A stretch of 64,000 nt of DNA. Source: Gemmatimonadota bacterium. GTDB taxonomy: Bacteria > Gemmatimonadota > Gemmatimonadetes > Gemmatimonadales > GWC2-71-9. The DNA lies in the NCBI GenBank assembly GCA_009692185.1, contig SHZT01000003.1, positions 237,574 to 301,573 on the forward strand. Direction: 5' to 3'. Both the position numbers and the translations under genes were made by a program. Within the stretch, counting starts at the first letter, position 1. Each line of letters begins with the position of its first letter. The notes beneath the pieces were generated by a model. The model was not told where the DNA came from, made no database searches, and saw nothing but the letters and a program-made list of their open reading frames with translations. Shown in pieces: positions 1 through 9,686 of this stretch.

Positions 1-2301
1 ATGCAGGAATACGACGGTGTCGCCCGTCTCACGCACGGCCACGTTGAAGTTCCGCGCTCCGCGCAGTGTCTCGGTGAGCTGGGTGAGCTCGTGGTAGTGG
101 GTCGCGAAGATCGTCTTGCAGCCGATCCGGTCATGCAGGTGCTCCGTCACGGCCCACGCGATCGCTACGCCATCGTACGTGGATGTCCCACGGCCGATCT
201 CGTCCAGCAGGACGAGACTCCGGTCGCTGGCACCGTGCAGGATGGCGCTGGTCTCGGCCATTTCCACCATGAACGTGGACTGGCCCCGTCCCAGGTTGTC
301 GCTCGCCCCCACCCGTGTGAACACACGATCCACCACGCCGATCACCGCAGCGTCTGCCGGGACGAACGACCCGATCTGCGCGAGAATCACCGAGAGACCG
401 ACCTGGCGGAGAATGGTGGATTTCCCGGCCATGTTCGGGCCGGTCAGGAGGATCACCCGCCCCGATTCGTCCATGTGGACGTCGTTGGGGATGAACTTTC
501 CCTGCGGCAGCATACGCTCGACCACGGGATGCCGGCACTGGGTCAGCCGGAGCGCGAACTCGTCGGTCATCGTCGGACGGACATAGTTCTGCCGCGTCGC
601 CGCGTCGGCGAGCGCGGCGTACACGTCGAGCCCGGCCGCCGCGCGCGCGGTCGCCTGGAGGCGCGAGAGGCGTTCACTCACGGCGGCGCACAAGGCGTCG
701 CACAACTCCCGCTCCCTCGTGACGATGCGTTCCTCGGCCCCCAGGACGCGGGCTTCGTAGTCCTTGAGCTCCGGCGTCACGTAGCGCTCGGCGTTGGCAA
801 GCGTCTGGCGGCGTTCGTAGTCCGCCGGCGCCGCGCCTTTCTGGAATTTGGTGATTTCGATGTAGTAGCCGAAGACGCGGTTGTATCCGACCTTGAGCGA
901 GCTGATTCCGGTCCGCTCGCGTTCCCGCCCCTGCATCTCGGTGATGAACCGCTTGCCGCCGTCCCTGAGTTCCCGCGCCTCGTCGAGGTCAGCGTCGGCG
1001 CCCGGCCGCACGGCGTCGGTGTCGCCGATTGCCGCGGGCGGTTCGTCCACCAGGACGCGGGCGAGGTCCCCGGCGAGATCCGTCAGGAGGTCGAGTTCGT
1101 GGGCGATGCGCTCGAGTTCCGCGCTGCCGTCCCGCCGGGCGAGCCCGTCGAGGGCGCTCTTCACGTCCGGGAGCCGTTCCAGCGAGCGTCGGAGTCCGCC
1201 CAGGTCGCGGGGGGTGGCACGGTGCGTGGCGGCGCGCGACGAAAGCCGCTCGATGTCCCGCATGCCGGAAAGCGCGTCCCGCAGGCGCTCCCGGCCTCGC
1301 GCGTCCGACACCAGCACCGCCACCGCATCGTGGCGCGCCCGGATCGCGGGCGACGACCGGAGCGGCGCCAGCAACCAGCCGCGCAGGAGCCGGGCTCCCA
1401 TCGGTGTCACCGTGCGGTCCAGTGTTTCGAGGACCGTGCCGCCCTCCTGCCCGGGGCGCAGCGGCTCGACCAACTCGAGGTTGCGGCGAGTCATTTCGTC
1501 GAGCGGCACGGTGCCACCCGCGCGGCGAAGCGTCGGGCGGGCCACGTGCGGAAGGCCACCCGGCTGCAGTTCCCCGGCGTAGCGGAGCAGGGCCCCGGCC
1601 GCCGCCAGCGCCGGCCGGTCGCCGGGCCCCACCCCCAGGCCATCGAGGCTGGCGAGCCCAAAGCGGCGTCTCAAGTCGTCGGACGCTACGTCGGCGTCGA
1701 ACTCCCATCGCTCGCGCCGCGTCAGCATCACATCGCCCGCGCCCGGAACTCGAACATCGTCCCCCGCGGGTACCACCAACTCCCGCGCATCATAGCGGCG
1801 GAGGGCCGGCTCAAGTTCATCCGGCCGCACCGTCTCGAGGGCGAGTTCCCCGGTTGAGATGTCGAGCGCGGCGAGACCCACCGGGTCACCGGCCAGGACT
1901 GCGACAAGGAAATTGTTCCGGGGTGCGTCGAGGAGGCCCTCGGAGAGCGTCGCGCCGGGCGTGATCGTTTCGACCACCTGGCGCTTGACGACGCCCTTCG
2001 CAAACCGCGGGTCCTCCATTTGTTCGCAGATCGCCACGCGGTGCCCCCGGGCAACCAGCCGGCGCACGTACTCCGCGGCCGCGCGCACGGGAACGCCGGC
2101 AAGCGGCACGTGAGCGGCACTGCCATTGTTGCGCGTCGTCAGGGTGAGGCCCAGCTCGCGCGACGCCAGCTCGGCGTCGTCATAGAACATTTCGTAGAAC
2201 TCGCCCATGCGGAAAAAGACAATCGCTTCGGCGTGGCGTGACTTGATGTCGCGGTATTGCTGCATGAGGGGCGTGCCGACGTCGGCCTCGCCGCGCGTCA
2301 T
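1..2301 (-). CDS. mutS: DNA mismatch repair protein MutS (3' end outside window)
   Basis: MutS recognises mispaired and looped-out bases and starts methyl- or nick-directed repair. The 767 visible residues include the N-terminal mismatch-reading loop (FFRMGEFYEMF, near residue 30), the connector, lever and clamp regions, and the ATPase with Walker A GPNMAGKST near residue 620 and Walker B LVLLDEIGRGTST near 695. About 100 C-terminal residues lie beyond base 1; full MutS proteins are usually 850-890 residues. The ATG at 2301 overlaps the stop of the upstream SPOR gene (ATGA), so the two are translationally coupled. Identification is firm from the motifs. Confidence 0.97.
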   Translation of the reverse strand, partial: MTRGEADVGTPLMQQYRDIKSRHAEAIVFFRMGEFYEMFYDDAELASRELGLTLTTRNNGSAAHVPLAGVPVRAAAEYVRRLVARGHRVAICEQMEDPRFAKGVVKRQVVETITPGATLSEGLLDAPRNNFLVAVLAGDPVGLAALDISTGELALETVRPDELEPALRRYDARELVVPAGDDVRVPGAGDVMLTRRERWEFDADVASDDLRRRFGLASLDGLGVGPGDRPALAAAGALLRYAGELQPGGLPHVARPTLRRAGGTVPLDEMTRRNLELVEPLRPGQEGGTVLETLDRTVTPMGARLLRGWLLAPLRSSPAIRARHDAVAVLVSDARGRERLRDALSGMRDIERLSSRAATHRATPRDLGGLRRSLERLPDVKSALDGLARRDGSAELERIAHELDLLTDLAGDLARVLVDEPPAAIGDTDAVRPGADADLDEARELRDGGKRFITEMQGRERERTGISSLKVGYNRVFGYYIEITKFQKGAAPADYERRQTLANAERYVTPELKDYEARVLGAEERIVTRERELCDALCAAVSERLSRLQATARAAAGLDVYAALADAATRQNYVRPTMTDEFALRLTQCRHPVVERMLPQGKFIPNDVHMDESGRVILLTGPNMAGKSTILRQVGLSVILAQIGSFVPADAAVIGVVDRVFTRVGASDNLGRGQSTFMVEMAETSAILHGASDRSLVLLDEIGRGTSTYDGVAIAWAVTEHLHDRIGCKTIFATHYHELTQLTETLRGARNFNVAVRETGDTVVFLH

Positions 2302-3173
2302 TGCTCCTCCACCACGAACGGCGTGCCGCCCATCTTGCGCTTGATCTCGGCGGCCAGCTTGGTGGCTTCGGCCTTGGTCTTGAAGCGGCCGACCTTGACC
2401 CGCAGGAAGCCGTCCGCATCGCGACTGACCCGCGGCTGGTAGCCCGCGCGCTTGAGGGACTGCATGGCCTGGTCGGCCGACGCGGGACTGCGTACCGCGC
2501 TCACCTGGACGGCGTACGCCACGACGACGGCCGCGGCTGGCGGTGCGCCCGGGTTCGGTGCCGCGCCGGCAACTGAGTCGGGCGGCGGGGCGGGGGGAAC
2601 GGTGTCGGGTTTCTGTACGAGAGATACGCCCTGGCAGCGCTGGACGTAGAACCGAGCCCGGTTGGCCAGTTCGACGTCTTCGGCGGCTGAGTCGGCGGCC
2701 TGTGTCAGGAATCGGCAGGCGCTGGCGAGATCACCCAGGTCGAGCTGTGCCCGCCCGGTCCAGAACGCGGCCTGCGGGCGGACCATGCTAAAGGGGTAGT
2801 CATCAAGAACCCGGCGAGCGGACTGGCTTGCCGTATTGAGGTCCCCCGAAGCGAATGTGATCTGTGCCATGCGGAGAAGCGCGCGGTCCGCCCAAGCGGA
2901 CTCCGAGTACTCGACGCTGGCGCGCCGGAAATACCGGAGCGCCGTGTCCGGGTCGGCGGCTACGACGCCTGCGGCGTAGAGCGTTTCCGGGAATCCTGAA
3001 TCGGTCGGGGAGGTTGCCGCGAGCCGCCGGCGCACGATGGCGCGCGCGGAGTCACCCTGGCCCTCGGTCGCAAGGCGCACGGCCTCTCGAAGCGTCGAGT
3101 CCTGTTGGGCGACTCCGGCTGCCGGGAGGACCGCCAGCCACAACGCCGACAGGATAACGCGGGGGATCTTCAT
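2298..3173 (-). CDS. Exported TPR-like protein with C-terminal SPOR domain
   Basis: The 291-residue product starts with a signal peptide (ILSALWLAVLPAAGVAQ), continues with tetratricopeptide-like helices (about 30-180), a Pro/Ala-rich linker and a C-terminal SPOR domain (about 215-290: YAVQVSAVRSPASADQAM ... GFLRVKVGRF). SPOR domains bind denuded peptidoglycan at septa, so a cell-envelope role is likely. The ATG at 3173 overlaps the holA stop. A longer open frame upstream runs antiparallel to holA's own frame and was not used. The family has no specific assigned activity; function beyond peptidoglycan binding is unknown. Confidence 0.85.
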   Translation of the reverse strand: MKIPRVILSALWLAVLPAAGVAQQDSTLREAVRLATEGQGDSARAIVRRRLAATSPTDSGFPETLYAAGVVAADPDTALRYFRRASVEYSESAWADRALLRMAQITFASGDLNTASQSARRVLDDYPFSMVRPQAAFWTGRAQLDLGDLASACRFLTQAADSAAEDVELANRARFYVQRCQGVSLVQKPDTVPPAPPPDSVAGAAPNPGAPPAAAVVVAYAVQVSAVRSPASADQAMQSLKRAGYQPRVSRDADGFLRVKVGRFKTKAEATKLAAEIKRKMGGTPFVVEEQ

Positions 3174-4222
3174 GCGGCCACGCGCGCCCGGGCCATGCGG
3201 AGCAACATGGTGGTCAGTGTGCCTTGCTCCTCGCTGACGCCGGTGGACTTGAGTGCACGATCCGCCTCGCTCAACGTGCGGAGAGCCTGGTCTAGTTCCT
3301 GGGCGGTCCATCGGTCCACCAATCCAGCATAGCGACCCCCCTCGGTAGTGTAAGAACCGAGGCCTTGGGGCCGCGCGGTGAAAAAGGAATTGCGTATTGC
3401 ACCCTCGAGGGCGCCACGAGAGCCTCCGTTGTCGAGCAGCGCCCGTGCATGGCGGACGGCAAGCAATACGGTTCCTAGCAGCGTGACCATTTTCACCCCA
3501 TCGGCGCCGGCCTGGGGCACGACCACGTCCAGCAGTCGAATGCTCTTGGCCGTATCCCGGCCAACCGCCGCTGCCACCCAATCGGAAACCGTCTCACCTC
3601 TCCGCACCCCCACCATCCGCGCCACGTCGTCGGTCGTGACCGCGTTGCCCGCGGGGCAAGCCGACGCCAGTTTCTCGATTTCCATCCTGACATGGGCCAG
3701 GTCCGAGCCGACCACGGAAAGCAGGTGGGCGGCTGCGTCCGGCTGCAGCGTAATCCCTATGCGCTCGGCTCGCTCGATCGCCCACCGGCGCGCCGCGTCC
3801 GGTGTCAGATCATCAACGTTGACGTGGCGGGCCTTGGCGGCCGTGGCGGGGCTCACCTTTTCTCCCGCGCCATGGACCAGCACCAGCACCGTAGAGGGCG
3901 ATGGGCGTTCCAGGTAACGCGCGAGCACCTTCCAGACAGACGCACTGGCCCGCCATTGCTCCAGGTTCTTCACCACCACGACACGGCGCTCCGCGAGCAT
4001 CGGCGGGGTTTCCACGAGGGCGTGCAACGATTCTCCGTCGAGATCGCCGGCGCTTCGGACGTCGAGATTGAAGTCCCGGGCAGCAGGATCGATGGCCGCC
4101 GTCACCAGGGCCTTGGTCAAATCTTCTTTCAGGATATCTGCGTCGCCGGTGAGGTAGTAAACCGGGACCAGTTCGCCCTGATTGAGGGCTTTGTAGGCAG
4201 CATTGAGCGAGAGCGGCGCCAT
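3170..4222 (-). CDS. holA: DNA polymerase III delta subunit
   Basis: The delta subunit opens the beta sliding clamp within the clamp-loader complex. The 350 residues match the family's usual length and layout: an N-terminal P-loop-like fold without a functional Walker motif (PVYYLTGDADILKEDL), a middle lid region (RRWAIERAERIGI) and the C-terminal collar helices (LDQALRTLSEADRALKSTG, a conserved family feature). The stop overlaps the SPOR gene start and it lies downstream of the anti-sigma gene on the same strand, so it is probably in one transcription unit with mutS. Confidence 0.92.
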   Translation of the reverse strand: MAPLSLNAAYKALNQGELVPVYYLTGDADILKEDLTKALVTAAIDPAARDFNLDVRSAGDLDGESLHALVETPPMLAERRVVVVKNLEQWRASASVWKVLARYLERPSPSTVLVLVHGAGEKVSPATAAKARHVNVDDLTPDAARRWAIERAERIGITLQPDAAAHLLSVVGSDLAHVRMEIEKLASACPAGNAVTTDDVARMVGVRRGETVSDWVAAAVGRDTAKSIRLLDVVVPQAGADGVKMVTLLGTVLLAVRHARALLDNGGSRGALEGAIRNSFFTARPQGLGSYTTEGGRYAGLVDRWTAQELDQALRTLSEADRALKSTGVSEEQGTLTTMLLRMARARVAA

Positions 4223-4248
4223 CCCAGCGGAAAGTACCGCCGGCGCCG

Positions 4249-4770
4249 TTAGCGCGGGAGGTTTGTCCCGGTATCGAGCGGAGCGTGGTAGGGAAGGCGA
4301 CCCATTGCGGCACTGCTGAACGCCGGTACCTGGAGGTCGGTAAACGTGACGAAGGGAACCCCGGCGTTGACGATGACCATTGGACTGGGAGAGGTCGTAT
4401 GGGGTGCCCGGTTCGCCGTTCGGGTACCCGGCGCCAACTCGGCCGTCGTGGATCGCTGGTGGATCACCAACGCCAAAGCGGCCGCAAGTACCAGCAGCGC
4501 CGCCATGCTGGCTGCTGCGGACGTTGCGGGCGTCTCGGTCTCCCCTCCGGCCGCGATGCGCTGGCGAAGGCGATCCCGGAAACGGGGCGTCGGCTCCACG
4601 TCAACCGAAGCCCGGCGCAGGGCTTGGACCCCGTTGCGAACACTCGCGTCATACCGGCCGCACGCGGCGCAGGTCGCCAGGTGCAGGCCCAACTGACCCA
4701 CGACCAGGGGGTCGTGGATCAGCCCGTCCCGGTAATCGGAGTACTGTCGCAGAAAGTCGGTGCACTTCAT
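4249..4770 (-). CDS. Putative zinc-finger anti-sigma factor
   Basis: This 173-residue protein has an N-terminal zf-HC2-like motif (HLATCAAC, an H-x3-C-x2-C arrangement near residue 30) typical of ZAS-family anti-sigma factors, then one transmembrane segment (AAASMAALLVLAAALALVIH, about 85-105) and a periplasmic tail of about 65 residues. It starts 41 bases after the stop of the ECF sigma gene on the same strand, the usual sigma/anti-sigma order. The expected role is to hold the neighbouring sigma factor at the membrane until an envelope signal releases it. Partner and signal are inferred from position. Confidence 0.8.
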   Translation of the reverse strand: MKCTDFLRQYSDYRDGLIHDPLVVGQLGLHLATCAACGRYDASVRNGVQALRRASVDVEPTPRFRDRLRQRIAAGGETETPATSAAASMAALLVLAAALALVIHQRSTTAELAPGTRTANRAPHTTSPSPMVIVNAGVPFVTFTDLQVPAFSSAAMGRLPYHAPLDTGTNLPR

Positions 4771-4811
4771 CGAGCGATTGATACCCCGGTGGAGCCGGGG
4801 GTTCCAGGTGG

Positions 4812-5459
4812 TCAGTCCAGGCGCGGCTCGATGAGCTGGGCAAACCGGTTCCGGGCCCGGTTTAACCGGCTCTTGACGGTGCCCAGGTTGCAGCGCGTGA
4901 TGTCCGCGATCTCCTCGTAACTCTTTCCTTCCAGTTCCCGGAGGATGAACACGACCCGGTGGTGCTCGGGCAGCTGGGCGACACTCCAGTCCACCAACTC
5001 GCGCAAATGCCGCTTGCGATACAGGTCGTCCGGCTTGTTCTGGGGGTCCTCGAACTGCAGCGGCCGGTGATCGGCCTCCCAGTTCTTCTTGAAGGTCTGG
5101 AACAGGACCAGCGGATTGCGGCTGCGGTTCCGCAGTTCGTTCTTCGCCAGGTTGGAGGCAATCGTGTAGATCCAGGTTGAGAACTTCTTCGACTGGTCAA
5201 AGCGGGCGAGATGGCGGTGGACGCGAATGAAGACTTCCTGGACGAGATCTTCTCCCCGTTCACGATCGCCGATCGTGCGGTACACGAAGTTGAGAAGGCG
5301 GCGCTGGTAGCGCTCGACCAACTCGTCAAACGCATGCGAATCGCCACCCAGGTGCGCGGCAACCACGGCGGAATCGTCCTGCGCGTGCAGCAACAACCGC
5401 CCGGTGGCGCGGGGCGCCCCGATTTCGGTTGTGTTCGATGGGCCTAGGACTGTCCTCAT
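4812..5459 (-). CDS. RNA polymerase ECF sigma factor (RpoE-like)
   Basis: A group 4 sigma factor of 215 residues. Region 2 is seen in DLVQEVFIRVHRHL with KKFSTWIYTIASNLAKNE, and region 4 in LPEHHRVVFILRELEGKSYEEIA with the recognition helix NLGTVKSRLNRAR. The ATG at 5459 was chosen because AGGAG lies six bases upstream; a longer TTG start at 5525 lacks a ribosome site. The anti-sigma gene follows directly. The 166 bp upstream (5460-5625) probably hold its promoter, but I cannot define an autoregulatory motif. Confidence 0.93.
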   Translation of the reverse strand: MRTVLGPSNTTEIGAPRATGRLLLHAQDDSAVVAAHLGGDSHAFDELVERYQRRLLNFVYRTIGDRERGEDLVQEVFIRVHRHLARFDQSKKFSTWIYTIASNLAKNELRNRSRNPLVLFQTFKKNWEADHRPLQFEDPQNKPDDLYRKRHLRELVDWSVAQLPEHHRVVFILRELEGKSYEEIADITRCNLGTVKSRLNRARNRFAQLIEPRLD

Positions 5460-5625
5460 GGGTCGCTCCTGTTGGTCGTACAGGTACTTGAGCATTTCCC
5501 GTACCGTGTGGAACCATCCAGCCAACCAACTGACTCCAAGTCACTTAGCTACGTTACTGACGTGACACTACCACGATACAGTCGTTTTGCTTTTGTCCCT
5601 GAAGGATGACAATGATGGCTTCCTT

Positions 5626-6183
5626 CTACTTATTCAGGCGGAAACCAGCCACGTAGAGTAACGCTGCGACGGTCTTGGCATCCGCGACATCGCCCCTTCG
5701 TATCATCTCAAGGACACTCGAGAGCTTCTCTGCCCTTACCTCAATGAACTCGTCCGGCTCGTGGGTCGCTTCTCCTACCGTGATTCCTGTTGCCCAGAAG
5801 AGATGGATTCGCTCGTCGGTGAATCCCGGTGTCGTGAACACGGTGGTCAGGTGTTCGAGGTGCTCCGCCCGGGCCCCCGTCTCCTCTGCCAGCTCGCGCC
5901 GGGCGCAGGCGAGGGGCTCCTCTCCCCGCTGTAGTACGCCGGCTGGTATCTCCCACAGCGTGCCGCCCGCGGCGTACCGGTACTGGCGCAGCATCAGCAC
6001 GAGCGGGTCCGGGTCGGCCGGGTCTCCCAGGATCGGAACCACCGCGGCGGCACCGGGATGCCGGATGATTTCGAGCTCGATGGTGGACTGGTCCGGGGCC
6101 CGCACCGTGTCTACGTCCACGGAGACTACCCGGCCGGAAAAGGCGCGTCGGCTGGCCAGCCGGGCTTCCGGGGACGGCTTCAT
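5626..6183 (-). CDS. Nudix hydrolase, ADP-ribose pyrophosphatase-like
   Basis: The 185-residue protein carries a full Nudix box (GVLQRGEEPLACARREL followed by AEETGA: G-x5-E-x7-REL-x-EE-x-GA), with the upstream strand WEIPAG and the downstream motif TPGFTDERIHLFWA typical of ADP-ribose pyrophosphatases. It likely hydrolyses ADP-ribose or a related nucleoside diphosphate sugar. The ATG at 6183 is preceded by AGAGGTG; the frame extends to 6264 but only by overlapping the end of upp. It follows upp by 49 bases and is probably co-transcribed. Confidence 0.9.
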   Translation of the reverse strand: MKPSPEARLASRRAFSGRVVSVDVDTVRAPDQSTIELEIIRHPGAAAVVPILGDPADPDPLVLMLRQYRYAAGGTLWEIPAGVLQRGEEPLACARRELAEETGARAEHLEHLTTVFTTPGFTDERIHLFWATGITVGEATHEPDEFIEVRAEKLSSVLEMIRRGDVADAKTVAALLYVAGFRLNK

Positions 6184-6232
6184 CCGCACCTCTGGTATAG
6201 ACGATCGAACAGGCTGAAACGTTGCGACGGCT

Positions 6233-6877
6233 TCAAAGTGTGCCGAACAGACGGTCTCCGGCATCCCCGAGGCCAGGCAGGATGTATCCCTTGTCGTTGA
6301 GTTCCCGGTCGAGCGCGGCCGCGTAAATCGCCACGTCGGGGTGGGCCTGGAGCATGCGCTGGATGCCCTCCGGGGCGGCCACCAGGCAGAGAAACCGGAT
6401 GCGCTTCGCGCCGGCCCGTTTGAGGGCCGTGACCGCCTGGGCCGCGGACCCGCCCGTGGCCAGCATCGGGTCGAGTACGAAGAACAAGCGGTCCTCTTCG
6501 GTGCCTGGGATCTTGAAGTAGTAGTCGACCGGCTCGAGGGTATCGTGATTGCGGTACAGGCCGATGTGTCCTACTCGGGCGGTCGGGAGGAGCTGGGCAA
6601 TACCCTCGACCATCCCAAGCCCCGCGCGGAGAATCGGGACGAGGGCCAGTTTGGGCCCGGCCATTTGCCGGCCTTCGAACCGTTCCAGGGGAGTTTCCAC
6701 CGTGGCGGGGGCCAGCGGCAGGTCCTTGGTTGCCTCGTATGCCATCAGCGTCGCGATCTCGCTGACCAGCGCCTTGAAGTCGCGGGGCGATGTCTCCCTG
6801 GCGCGAAGAATCGTGAGCTTATGCTGAATCAGCGGGTGGGCCACGACGGTCAGGTTACGGAACATGAGCACAATCAT
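6233..6877 (-). CDS. upp: Uracil phosphoribosyltransferase
   Basis: UPRTase makes UMP from uracil and PRPP in pyrimidine salvage. The PRPP-binding loop [12 protein letters not shown] is present, as are the N-terminal [12 protein letters not shown] and the C-terminal uracil-binding [12 protein letters not shown]. The length of about 209-214 residues is normal (208 in E. coli). Two starts are possible, ATG 6877 (used) or ATG 6865; neither has a good Shine-Dalgarno sequence. The gene is divergent from the CsgG-like gene, and the 120 bp between them must hold both promoters. Confidence 0.93.
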   Translation of the reverse strand: MIVLMFRNLTVVAHPLIQHKLTILRARETSPRDFKALVSEIATLMAYEATKDLPLAPATVETPLERFEGRQMAGPKLALVPILRAGLGMVEGIAQLLPTARVGHIGLYRNHDTLEPVDYYFKIPGTEEDRLFFVLDPMLATGGSAAQAVTALKRAGAKRIRFLCLVAAPEGIQRMLQAHPDVAIYAAALDRELNDKGYILPGLGDAGDRLFGTL

Positions 6878-6997
6878 AGGAGGCCCGGCCGTGGGCGTCG
6901 AGAGGTGATCCAGCGCATTGACACGGCCGCTGCCCGCCCGTACGATAGCCCCCAAGTCGTCCGCCCCAGGTGCTCACTCTCGGTTGCGAGGTCACCA

Positions 6998-8615
6998 ATG
7001 AGTACACGATCCCTGACAGGCCGCGTCGCGCTCGCCGTCATTTCATTGACGTGCGCGGGCAGCGTCGCAGTGCACGCGCAGGACAAGAAGCGCGTTGCGG
7101 TCCTCGATTTCGACTACCAGACGGTCCATTCGTCTGTCTACGAGATGTTTGGCAGCGACGTCGACATCGGCCAGGGCATCGCGACGATGCTGGTGACCGA
7201 GCTCGTGAAGAACGGCACCTACTCGGTGATCGAGCGCCAGGCGCTCGACAAGATTCTCAAGGAGCAGAACTTCCAGGCGGGCGGGCCGACGCGAGCAGCG
7301 CCGCATCCCTCGGAAAAATGCTCGGTGTGGACGCCGTGATCACGGGTGCGATCACGCAGTTCGGCCGTGATGACAAGAAGGTGGGCATCGGCGGCGCCGG
7401 CATCGGGCCCTTGCGTATCGGCGGCCTCGGGAAGAGCAGCGCGAAGGCGACGGTCAAGATCGATGCGCGCATCGTGGACGTCACCACTGGCGAGATTCTG
7501 CAAGTTGCCGAAGGCACCGGTGAATCGGCCCGCGGCGGAGTCCTCGTGGGCGGCGCGGTTGGCAAGGTCGGGGGCGCGGTGAACATGTCGAGCTCGAATT
7601 TCAGCGCGACCATCATCGGTGAGGCCACCCGGAAGGCCGTAGATGACCTGACCAGGACGGTCGTCGAAGCCAGTTCCCGAATCGTGGCGCGGAAGGTCGA
7701 GATCTCGGCCCTTGTGGCCGATGCGTCCGGCTCGGAGGCCACCATCAGCGTCGGTTCTTCGGCCGGCGTCAAGAAGGGCGCCAGCTACGACGTGGTGCGT
7801 CCGGGTCGCGAGATCAAGGACCCCGCCACGGGCCGGGTGATCCGGCGCGTGACCACACCAGTGGGAACCATCACGATCACGGAGGTCGGGGCTGACTTCG
7901 CGGTTGGCCAGGTCACCGGTGGTCCTGCCAAGGCCGGTGACTGCGTGGGCACATGCCCGTCGGCGCCCGCCAGTACCGCACCCTCACAGCCTGAGGCGGC
8001 GGCACCAGAGCCGTCGCGCGCGCCCGTGGTTGGCGCGGCGCTGGGAGCCATTGCGGCGTTGCCTTCCGGGCCGTGGGCGTACGCGCCCTATCAGTTCAAG
8101 GGCACCGAGCACTTCCGGTATGAGGTTCGCAAGGTGGACGGCAAGGCTGTCGAGACCAGCCACTACAACCTGGACATCCAGCCCTCGGGCAGTGGCGCTA
8201 CCGGATGAAGGTGGATGGCAAACTGGGTGACGAGGCGTACTCGTCTACCGTGACCGCGCCAAGCGCGAACGCGGGCGGTAGGATGGGCGGCATGATGGGC
8301 ATGGGCCAGCTCATGGCCCTGGGCCCGGTGGGCGCCGTGCTGCTGAACCCCATGATGAGCATGATGTTCATGGGGCACGAGCTGACCCTGGGCGACGGCT
8401 GGAGTTCGTCGAATGGAGGCCGCAGTACCTCCATGAAGGTCGAAACCAAGTGTCAATTCGCGGGTGTCACCGGTTTGAACGCTGTGATGCGCGAGAACCA
8501 GGAAGTGAAAATGGAAAACTGCCTGTCGCCCAACGTGCCGTTGCCATTGAGCGTCACGCTGCACGAGGGAAAGAACGATTACACGGAAATGAAGCTGGTG
8601 GAGTTCCGGCCCTGA
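6998..8615 (+). CDS. CsgG/HfaB-like exported protein, two frameshifts
   Basis: Read through two frame changes, this is one protein of about 540 residues. It has a signal peptide (RVALAVISLTCAGSVAVHAQ), then a CsgG-type domain (KKRVAVLDFDYQTV, GQGIATMLVTELVKNGTYSVIERQ, LGKMLGVDAVITGAITQF). A Pro/Ala linker follows, then a C-terminal region from about 8060 with a Met/Gly-rich stretch. The frame moves by -1 near 7291 and again near 8188; adding one G to a G-run at each place restores QAGGADASSAA and QPSGQWRYRMKV. Visible pieces are 6998-7339, 7318-8208 and 8205-8615. CsgG proteins form outer-membrane secretion pores or lipoprotein complexes; no curli subunit genes are nearby. Either sequencing errors or a decaying gene. 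Confidence 0.75.
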
Positions 8616-8621
8616 AGAGGG

Positions 8622-9686
8622 CTACGGAATAACGAGCAGGGCTGCCTTCCCGCCGAAGTCGTCGGGGACCGCGGTAATATCGTCCGGCACCGTCCAGCGG
8701 TCTCCGTTCACCAGCAGCGCGAACCGGTAGACGCCCGGGAGCAGGGCCAACTCGGCTGACCAACGCCCCGCGCGGTCCCGCGCGAGGGATGCCGGTTTCC
8801 ACGCGTTCCATTCGCCTGCGATAGCCACCGCCTTCGCGTCCGGCACCGCAATCGACACCTTGACCCTCGCCTGGCCAAGACGCTCGACCGCGACGGATCG
8901 ACGGCCGGTGAACACGGTTCGCTGCGGCAGGGTAAAGCGAAGCCCCACGGACGCGAACCCGCCACTGGTAAAGCCACTCACATCCCGCGGATACTCGCCG
9001 GCAGTCGCTTCGAGGACGGTCGAGATGGTAGGGTGGACCTGAAAGCGAACGTGCCATTCCGGGTTGTCACGCAGATCACCCGCTCGAATACCGAGCCCGC
9101 TTTCGAGCCGGACGATTCCGCGCTCTAAGGTCACCACTGCAGCCGCGTCGGCGAACTGGGCCGTTGCCGTCCGGCTGGCTGCAGCCTGCGCCGTCAGGGT
9201 CACCAGGCCGCTGACCCGGGCGTCCAGGCGACCCTCTCCGGTGAATAGCAGGAGGTTCGTACCATCCACGCGCCGGACCCCACCTCCGCCAACCCGCACA
9301 GAACCCCCGACGCGGCGAGCGGTGAACAAGAGGACGGGTCCGCCGGCCGCGATTTCGGAGTGGTTCGTTCCATCGAAGGTTCTGGCGCTCCCGAAACCAA
9401 CGACACCCAGGTTGACGGAGCCGGACAACGGCAGTGTCAACACTCCCTGGCCGGCCACCTGGACGGCTGTCTCGCCGGTGGTGAAGCGGGAAAAACTGGC
9501 ATCGAACATGGCGGCCGTGCGTCGCTGGGCGAAGCCCACCCGGGCCGAAACGAGGGCGGCCGTACCGGCCACGGAGTCAGCGTAACGAGCGTGGACTCCT
9601 CCAACGAGGATGGAGGCTTCCTGGGCCGCCAGCGAGCCCGTGGCCAGGCTGCCAGCTGCCACCAGGAGCCAGGCAGCTCGCTTCAC
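8622..9686 (-). CDS. Exported beta-strand-rich protein with C-terminal glycogen-binding (CBM48/AMPK-type) domain
   Basis: 354 residues with a signal peptide (AAWLLVAAGSLATGSLAAQ), a long region of alternating strands (about 25-265) resembling an outer-membrane barrel, and a C-terminal carbohydrate-binding domain (about 270-354: VKVSIAVPDAKAVAIAGEWN, AWKPASLARDRAGRWSAEL, LLPGVYRFALLVNGDRW). The NG-x-W-x-V-P-D ending is typical of AMPK-type early-set domains. The GTG start at 9686 overlaps the upstream stop (GTGA). It is the last gene of an ECF-sigma operon, so it is a likely target or partner of the signalling genes before it. Confidence 0.7.
   Translation of the reverse strand: MKRAAWLLVAAGSLATGSLAAQEASILVGGVHARYADSVAGTAALVSARVGFAQRRTAAMFDASFSRFTTGETAVQVAGQGVLTLPLSGSVNLGVVGFGSARTFDGTNHSEIAAGGPVLLFTARRVGGSVRVGGGGVRRVDGTNLLLFTGEGRLDARVSGLVTLTAQAAASRTATAQFADAAAVVTLERGIVRLESGLGIRAGDLRDNPEWHVRFQVHPTISTVLEATAGEYPRDVSGFTSGGFASVGLRFTLPQRTVFTGRRSVAVERLGQARVKVSIAVPDAKAVAIAGEWNAWKPASLARDRAGRWSAELALLPGVYRFALLVNGDRWTVPDDITAVPDDFGGKAALLVIP

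Noticed and set aside
1..1857. Long open frame on the plus strand opposite mutS
   Set aside because: It mirrors mutS codon for codon; the minus strand has the full MutS motifs, and GC-rich coding DNA often leaves long antisense frames open.
6998..8615. Curli secretion locus
   Set aside because: Only the CsgG-like domain is present; no csgA, csgB, csgE or csgF-like genes lie nearby.
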